From: DASRHK01 sp035650495
GTDB taxonomy: Bacteria; Pseudomonadota; Gammaproteobacteria; Nevskiales; Nevskiaceae
Length of the DNA: 64,000 nt
Direction: 5' to 3'
Assembly (NCBI GenBank): GCA_035650495.1
Contig: DASRHK010000104.1
Location: 16,481 to 80,480 of the forward strand
The notes beneath the pieces are model-generated. The model was not told where the DNA came from, made no database searches, and was given only the letters and a program-made list of their open reading frames with translations. This document shows positions 58,999 through 64,000 of this stretch, in pieces; position 1 is the first letter of the stretch, and each line of letters begins with the position of its first letter. A program made the translations under genes and the position numbers.

Positions 58999-60617
58999 GG
59001 CTTCTCCAGCAGCCGATCGGCGATGCAGAGCTGCACGGCGTCGCGCGCGACCGGCCGGCAGGTGAATCCCAGCGACGCCGGCGACGCTGAGAACCGTTGC
59101 CACGACGGATCCTGCGCGAGCACGGGGTGATCGCGCAGGATCGGCGTCCAGGCGATGGCGTTGATCCCGTGGTCCGACAGGTAGCGATCGAAGGGCGCCG
59201 TCAGCGAAGTGGTGTCCAGGCTCTCGGTGACGCCCGGCACGTAGAACGCGAGGACCGCGTACGGATCCAGCAGGCGCAGATCCTTCCACTCGGGATGCGC
59301 GTTCAGCGCGCGGATGAGATCGACGCGATCGTGCGGCAGGCCTTGCGAGCTCTGCGCATAGCTCGGCTGAAGCAGCGCGGCGGCGACCGCGAGAACGGCA
59401 GCGATGCTGACGGCTGAGCGCCACTGCGTCGCGATGCCGCGCGGCGTCGCCACCGCGAACAGGATCATCATCGACAGCGAGGTCAGATAGTGCGGCCGCG
59501 GATAGATCACGAAGCACACCGGCAGCACGATCAGCGCCGCGCACGCCAGCATGACGAACGCCTCGTGGCGAAGCGGCGGCGCTGCAGCCGGCTCGCCGGC
59601 GCGGCCCGCCGCCAAGCGTTGAACGAAGGCGGCGAATCCCAGCAGCACGAGCGGAGCCAGCGGCAACATCCCGGCGGCAGCGCTCATCGGCGCCGGCGGC
59701 CGCAGATCGGTTGCGAGATTCGGCAGGAACAGCTTCAGGTTCGCGGCGACGTGATGCAGCATCATCCGCGGCTCGTGCCGGACGAAATCGAAGATCGATC
59801 CGTGCGCCGCGAGCTGCCGCATCGTCGCGGGCAGGTGCTGCACCATCTGCACGTCGCCGCCGGAGGAAACGCCGTCGCGCACGAGCAGGTTGCGAGCGAC
59901 GTGCTGATAGAACGCAAGCTCCAGTCGAGCGCCTCCCATCGGCACCCCGAAAGCTGCGATGGCGATCGCCGCCGTGGCGAGCACGATGCCGAGCGCGATG
60001 ATCCACGCTCGCCGATCCGACGGAGCCTCGCGGATCAGTCCCCAAATCCCCCAGACCAGCAACAAGGCAGCTGCGTAGTACAGCTCAGGGCGTACGTAAG
60101 CCGCCGCGAGCATGCCGAGCGTCAGGACGCACCAACGTGCCGGAAACGATCGGCCGAATCGCGCGATCGCGATGGTCGCCGTGAGGATCGCGACCGCGAA
60201 AGTTGCGACGCGCGGATACGCTTCGAGGTTTGCCTGGGACAGCAGCCATGCGAGCGCACCGAGCAGCGCCATGGAGAGACCTCCTCCACAGCTCAGGATC
60301 GCGAGGAAGATCAGCGCCGGCAGCGCGACGCCAAGGACATACGCATTGAGGAAGTAGACGTCGATCGGCGTGGACGCGATCTTGCCGAGGAACTTGAGCC
60401 AGATCAGGTAGAGCGGCGCCCATTCCGCCGGGAGGTTCGACAGGGAGCGATGCAGCCCGTTGTAGATGTAGTCGTTGTCGTCGTGGCTGGTGATGTCCAG
60501 GACTGACGCGTAGGTCGAGTACGGACCCAGCACGTGCAGCGCGATCAGCAGCAGCAAGCCGAGCGCCGCCGCGGGGTACGCCCACTGCGCCCACGGCGGG
60601 CCGCGCCATGCGGACAT
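58995..60617 (-). CDS. Polytopic membrane protein, possible GT-C glycosyltransferase
   Basis: The protein of about 540 residues has 10-11 membrane segments and a first periplasmic loop with the acidic motif HDDNDY, the usual place of the catalytic acid in GT-C enzymes that use lipid-linked sugars. A soluble C-terminal part of about 110 residues follows (VDLIRALNAHPEWKDLRLLD). No closer family was recognised. The start is uncertain: ATG 60617, GTG 60620 and TTG 60626 lie behind AGGGGGGTAGG. Coupled to the sulfatase-like gene, it may build or decorate a surface glycan. Confidence 0.7.
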   Translation of the reverse strand: MSAWRGPPWAQWAYPAAALGLLLLIALHVLGPYSTYASVLDITSHDDNDYIYNGLHRSLSNLPAEWAPLYLIWLKFLGKIASTPIDVYFLNAYVLGVALPALIFLAILSCGGGLSMALLGALAWLLSQANLEAYPRVATFAVAILTATIAIARFGRSFPARWCVLTLGMLAAAYVRPELYYAAALLLVWGIWGLIREAPSDRRAWIIALGIVLATAAIAIAAFGVPMGGARLELAFYQHVARNLLVRDGVSSGGDVQMVQHLPATMRQLAAHGSIFDFVRHEPRMMLHHVAANLKLFLPNLATDLRPPAPMSAAAGMLPLAPLVLLGFAAFVQRLAAGRAGEPAAAPPLRHEAFVMLACAALIVLPVCFVIYPRPHYLTSLSMMILFAVATPRGIATQWRSAVSIAAVLAVAAALLQPSYAQSSQGLPHDRVDLIRALNAHPEWKDLRLLDPYAVLAFYVPGVTESLDTTSLTAPFDRYLSDHGINAIAWTPILRDHPVLAQDPSWQRFSASPASLGFTCRPVARDAVQLCIADRLLEKP

Positions 60618-60681
60618 CACTTTCAACCTACCCCCCTGTGGTTCTGCGCCCGCTGCCGATCCCGGCGCGCTTCGATGGATT

Positions 60682-62688
60682 CTACTGCGGCGGCGGCGAC
60701 GCGCCGTTGCCGATGTTCTTGTCGAGGAACGCAGCCAGCTTGTCGAGGAACTCGACGTTGTTCTCGTCCTTCCAGAAACCGTGCCCTTCGTGGGCGACCT
60801 CCATCCACTCGTACGGCTTGCCGGCCTTCTCGAGCGCCTTGCGCAGCTTCTTCGCTTGGCTGAACGGCACGCGACGATCCTCGGTGCCGTGGACGAGGAA
60901 CACGGGCGCTTTCAGGCGATCGACATAGTTGATCGACGACTGCGCGGCGAGCTCCTTGCTGTCGGTGCCGATCGCTTCGTCGAGGTAGTTGCGTCCGATC
61001 AGCCATTGGGCGCCGTCGGTATCGGAGATTTGCGAAGGCAGGTCGTAGACGCCGGCGAACGCCACGCCGCACTGGTAGAGATCGGGCTCGCGCACGAGGC
61101 TCATCATCGTCGCGTAACCGCCCCAGCTCGCGCCGAAGATGCACATGCGCTGCGGATCGGCGATGCCTTGCGCAATCGCCCAGCGCGCCGCGTCGGTGAT
61201 GTCGTCGATCATCAGCGTGCCCCAATGGCGATAGCCTGCGTGCTCGAACGCGTAGCCGTAGCCGCCGGAGCCGCGGAAGTTCGGCTGCAGCACGTCATAG
61301 CCGCGGTTGGCGAGGAACTGCGCCCAATGGTCGAGCGGTCCCCACACCCAGGTGTCGTGGATGCCGCTGTGCGGGCCGCCGTGCGGCAGCACGACCAGCG
61401 GCGCCTTCCCCAACGTGCCCGCGCCCTTGGTGAGGATCGCGTGGATGACCGTGCCGTCGCGCGCCGTGTACTCGACGACCTTGCGCGGCTGCATCTGCCG
61501 CGGATCGATCCAGTCGCGCGTCGCGATCAGGAACTCGGCTTTCTGGGTTGCGCGATCGAACAGGTAGAAGTCGCCGGGATTGCGATCGCTTTGCGCGTGC
61601 AGGACGAGCTTGCTGCCGTCCTCGGTCTCGCTGGTGACCGTGAGGCGCTGGTCCGGGAACGTGTTGTGCAACGCCTTCATCAGCTTGACGTCGGGATCGT
61701 CGCTCGCGAAATAGGCAGCCTTCTCGCTCGCCGTGCGTGCAACGCCGATCGGGCGCCGCGAGCCGTCGTGCGAGAAGAGGATCTCGCTGGCGTTCAGCCC
61801 TTCGTCGCAGCCGATCTCCTTGAACTGGCGCGTCGCGAGCACGATCTCGTCGAGGCACCCGCGATTCGTCGCATCGCTCACGATGGTGAACGCGGACTTG
61901 CCGTCGCCGCTGATGAAAGCGTGGTCGAGCTGCTTCGGCGGGCCGTTGGGGAATTCGAGCTCGACCCAGTCGCTCTTGTCGTCCGACCAGACATAGCCGT
62001 GGTACTTGCTGTTGCGATCGTTCGCATAGGCGAACAGCGGCTTGCCGTTGTCGTCGGCGGCGACGTCGAACGGCGGATAGCCCGGGACGATGCCGACCTT
62101 CGCTTTCGCGCCGGAGCGCACGTCCAGCTTGTAGATGGTGACGAAGCCGCCGTCGCCGCCGATCCACGGGTAGCTCGCAATGAGCGCGTGGATGGGATCG
62201 CGCGGCAGCGGGTCGATCATCTCGCCGAATGCCCAGTCCGCCACCGCGCCAGGACCATGGGCGCCGAGACTGTTGTTGCCGCGATAGCCGAACAGATAGA
62301 TGGAGCCGGAGCCGTCGGCCTTCACGCCCCACAGCTCGCCGGTCAACGCCGGGATGTCGAGCGGACCGACGCGGGTTTCCGCCTCGACGACGACGCGATC
62401 GGGGCCGACCCACCAGAAGTCGCCGACATGCTCGTCGCGATTGAGCCGCATCGACGCGCTGATCTTGTGCGTCTTGAGATCGATGATGCCGAGCGCGATC
62501 TGATCGCCGAGCCAATGTCGCACGGCCACGTAATCGCCGTTCGGCGAGATCTTCGCGGCGATGAACACCGACTTCCTGGCGAAGTCGATCGTCGGGATCG
62601 GCTTCGCAGACGTGGACGCAGGCTCGGCGTGCGCGACGGCAGCGAGCAGAACGGCGCCGAACAGCGCCGCAAATCCTGGCTTGGACAT
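60682..62688 (-). CDS. S9 family peptidase (prolyl oligopeptidase-like), exported
   Basis: The 668-residue protein has a signal peptide (MSKPGFAALFGAVLLAAVAHA), an N-terminal beta-propeller region (about 35-400) and a C-terminal alpha/beta hydrolase with catalytic Ser in GASWGGYATMM, Asp in VHGTEDRRVP and His in AHEGHGF. It likely cleaves peptides in the periplasm. The ATG at 62688 gives a clean signal peptide; an upstream start ten codons earlier does not. It is separated from adk by 94 bp and from the GT-C gene by 64 bp. Confidence 0.93.
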   Translation of the reverse strand: MSKPGFAALFGAVLLAAVAHAEPASTSAKPIPTIDFARKSVFIAAKISPNGDYVAVRHWLGDQIALGIIDLKTHKISASMRLNRDEHVGDFWWVGPDRVVVEAETRVGPLDIPALTGELWGVKADGSGSIYLFGYRGNNSLGAHGPGAVADWAFGEMIDPLPRDPIHALIASYPWIGGDGGFVTIYKLDVRSGAKAKVGIVPGYPPFDVAADDNGKPLFAYANDRNSKYHGYVWSDDKSDWVELEFPNGPPKQLDHAFISGDGKSAFTIVSDATNRGCLDEIVLATRQFKEIGCDEGLNASEILFSHDGSRRPIGVARTASEKAAYFASDDPDVKLMKALHNTFPDQRLTVTSETEDGSKLVLHAQSDRNPGDFYLFDRATQKAEFLIATRDWIDPRQMQPRKVVEYTARDGTVIHAILTKGAGTLGKAPLVVLPHGGPHSGIHDTWVWGPLDHWAQFLANRGYDVLQPNFRGSGGYGYAFEHAGYRHWGTLMIDDITDAARWAIAQGIADPQRMCIFGASWGGYATMMSLVREPDLYQCGVAFAGVYDLPSQISDTDGAQWLIGRNYLDEAIGTDSKELAAQSSINYVDRLKAPVFLVHGTEDRRVPFSQAKKLRKALEKAGKPYEWMEVAHEGHGFWKDENNVEFLDKLAAFLDKNIGNGASPPPQ

Positions 62689-62782
62689 CCCCCGATCCCC
62701 ATGCGGACCTTGCCGCACGTTAAGCCCGCGCCCGCCGGCTCCCTGCCGACCGCGAAGATTTATCTACAGCCGGCCGGATCCT

Positions 62783-63424
62783 TCAGCCGAGCACTTTCTC
62801 GATGCGGTTGAAGATGTCGTCCATCGAGCCTTCGCCGTCGACCGCGGCGAACTTGTTCTGCTGCTTGTAGTAGTCGACCAGCGGCGCGGTCTGGTCCTGA
62901 TAGACCTTGAGGCGCTTGCTGATCACTTCCTCGTTGTCGTCCGGGCGCTGCACGAGCTCGCCGCCGTCGTGATCGCAGATGCCCTGCTTCTTCGGCGGGC
63001 TGTAGTAGACGTTGTAGAGATGGCCGCAGACGCTGCAGGTGCGCCGGCCCGTGAGCCGCTTGATCAGGCCGTCGAACTTCACGTCCAGCAGGATCGCCTT
63101 GTGCAGCGGCTTGCCCTCGGCCTCGAGCATCTTGTCGAGCGCCTGCGCCTGCGCGAGCGAGCGCGGGAAGCCGTCGAGGATGAAGCCGAAGCTGGTGTCC
63201 TTCGAGCGCAGCCGCTCGCGGATCATGCCGATGACGATGTCGTCGGCGACGAGCTTGCCGGCGTCCATCGCGGCCTTGGCCTTGCGGCCGAGCTCGGTGT
63301 CGGCGGCGACGGCGGCGCGCAAGAGATCGCCGGTGGAGATCTGCGGGCTCGCGTATTCCTCCATCAGCCGGCGCGCCTGCGTGCCCTTGCCCGAGCCGGG
63401 TGCGCCGAGGAAAACGATTCTCAT
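62783..63424 (-). CDS. adk: Adenylate kinase
   Basis: The 213-residue long-form enzyme has Walker A GAPGSGKGTQA, the NMP-binding ISTGDLLRAAV, ILDGFPRSLAQAQAL, and a LID domain with Cys-x2-Cys...Cys-x2-Asp (CSVCGHLYN and CDHDG) for zinc. It balances AMP, ADP and ATP. Zinc-type LIDs are common in this length class but absent in E. coli Adk. It is divergent from the pfp gene. Confidence 0.97.
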   Translation of the reverse strand: MRIVFLGAPGSGKGTQARRLMEEYASPQISTGDLLRAAVAADTELGRKAKAAMDAGKLVADDIVIGMIRERLRSKDTSFGFILDGFPRSLAQAQALDKMLEAEGKPLHKAILLDVKFDGLIKRLTGRRTCSVCGHLYNVYYSPPKKQGICDHDGGELVQRPDDNEEVISKRLKVYQDQTAPLVDYYKQQNKFAAVDGEGSMDDIFNRIEKVLG

Positions 63425-63485
63425 GAGCCGTCCCTGTGGAGGTTGTTGTGTACGGCGGCGGAGCTTTCAGCCGCGAGGCGGCGAT

Positions 63486-63491
63486 TATAAT
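63486..63491 (+). promoter_or_regulatory. -10 element TATAAT of pfp
   Basis: A perfect TATAAT lies 28 bases before the ATG, with CTTTCA 16 bases upstream as a possible -35. The adk promoter must lie in the same 95-bp gap on the minus strand. Confidence 0.6.
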
Positions 63492-63519
63492 CCGCGGCGA
63501 AAAAGAACCGAGACGCGCC

Positions 63520-64000
63520 ATGCCCCGCAACGCGTTCTACGCCCAGTCCGGCGGCGTCACCGCCGTGATCAATGCCTCGGCCCAGGCCGTGATCGAGACG
63601 GCGCGCAAGCATCCCGACAAGATCGGCAAGGTCTTCGCCGGCCGCAACGGCATCATCGGCGCGCTCACCGAAGACCTGATCGACACCTCGGCCGAATCCG
63701 CCGAAGCGATCGCGGCGCTGTCGAAGACCCCCGCCGGCGCATTCGGATCGTGCCGCCACAAGCTCAAGGGCTTCGACAAGAACCTCGCCGAGTACGAGCG
63801 CCTCATCGAAGTGTTCAAGGCGCACGACATCGGCTACTTCTTCTACAACGGCGGCGGCGACTCGGCCGACACGTGCCTCAAGGTGTCGCAGCTCGGCGAG
63901 AAGCTGGGCTATTCGATCAAGGCGATCCACGTCCCGAAGACGATGGACAACGACCTGCCGCTCACCGACACGTGCCCCGGCTTCGGCTCGGTCGCGAAGT
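63520..64000 (+). CDS. pfp: Phosphofructokinase, probably PPi-dependent (partial)
   Basis: The first 160 residues are visible; the rest is outside the window. They show the PFK fold with YAQSGGVTAVINASAQAVIE, GRNGIIGALTEDL, NGGGDSADTCLKVSQ and PKTMDNDLPLTDTCPGFGS. Asp in place of the second Gly of the ATP-type GGDGS, and Lys in PKTxDND instead of PGTIDND, are the known marks of pyrophosphate-dependent enzymes. PPi-PFK works reversibly in glycolysis and gluconeogenesis. No ribosome site of note precedes the ATG. Confidence 0.88.
   Translation, partial: MPRNAFYAQSGGVTAVINASAQAVIETARKHPDKIGKVFAGRNGIIGALTEDLIDTSAESAEAIAALSKTPAGAFGSCRHKLKGFDKNLAEYERLIEVFKAHDIGYFFYNGGGDSADTCLKVSQLGEKLGYSIKAIHVPKTMDNDLPLTDTCPGFGSVAK

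Overview
This window is strongly GC-rich bacterial chromosome, almost fully coding, with short or overlapping gene junctions. No rRNA, tRNA, CRISPR array, transposase or phage gene was seen. Gene content is that of a Gram-negative proteobacterium: LPS transport and Kdo genes, BamD, a TonB-dependent receptor, PilS/PilR and Mpl. Several gene orders suggest Betaproteobacteria: YadG/YadH-type ABC transporter - BolA/IbaG - murA - hisG(short) - hisD, PP0621 - pilS - pilR, and bamD next to rluD. The class call is an inference from gene order only.

Layout. 1-11871 is an accessory stretch: a cut-off SRPBCC protein, a Tat-exported PhoD phosphatase, a TonB receptor with a coupled Asp-box lipoprotein, then a divergent operon of CocE-like hydrolase, MFS transporter, type-B carboxylesterase and a Crp/Fnr regulator. 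A perfect 16-bp-arm inverted repeat sits between the two divergent units. 11879-18344 is one minus-strand cluster: MazG-like pyrophosphohydrolase, M48 protease, DUF898 membrane protein, RND exporter, Ycf48-like protein. 18375-30336 is mostly core: pgeF, a TPR/SPINDLY glycosyltransferase, rluD, bamD, nadE, sucCD, PP0621, pilSR. 30338-44640 holds a DUF885 peptidase, the lptBAC-kdsC-kdsD block, an RsmB-family methyltransferase, the ABC transporter, murA, hisG, hisD, an alcohol dehydrogenase and a MEDS/zinc-ribbon pair. 44811-53644 has a 1528-residue multidomain lipoprotein, an operon of four small genes ending with pmbA upstream, and an orphan response regulator. 53645-64000 holds a probable small RNA with a textbook terminator, mpl, rnd, a GT-C/sulfatase pair, an S9 peptidase, adk and the start of a PPi-type phosphofructokinase.

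The most unusual feature is a family of five palindromic elements of about 110 bp at three intergenic loci (23.1-23.3, 32.1 and 40.6-40.8 kb). They share fixed loop and core sequences, while the paired arms differ between copies yet stay complementary, which points to selection on a folded form. Two loci carry the elements as oppositely oriented pairs. The third carries one copy plus a different 178-bp nested inverted repeat.

A second recurring theme is promoters whose -10 hexamer ends only 6-11 bp before the start codon, which suggests leaderless or near-leaderless transcripts. Some divergent pairs share one AT-rich core. All assignments come from reading the sequence; no database search was run.
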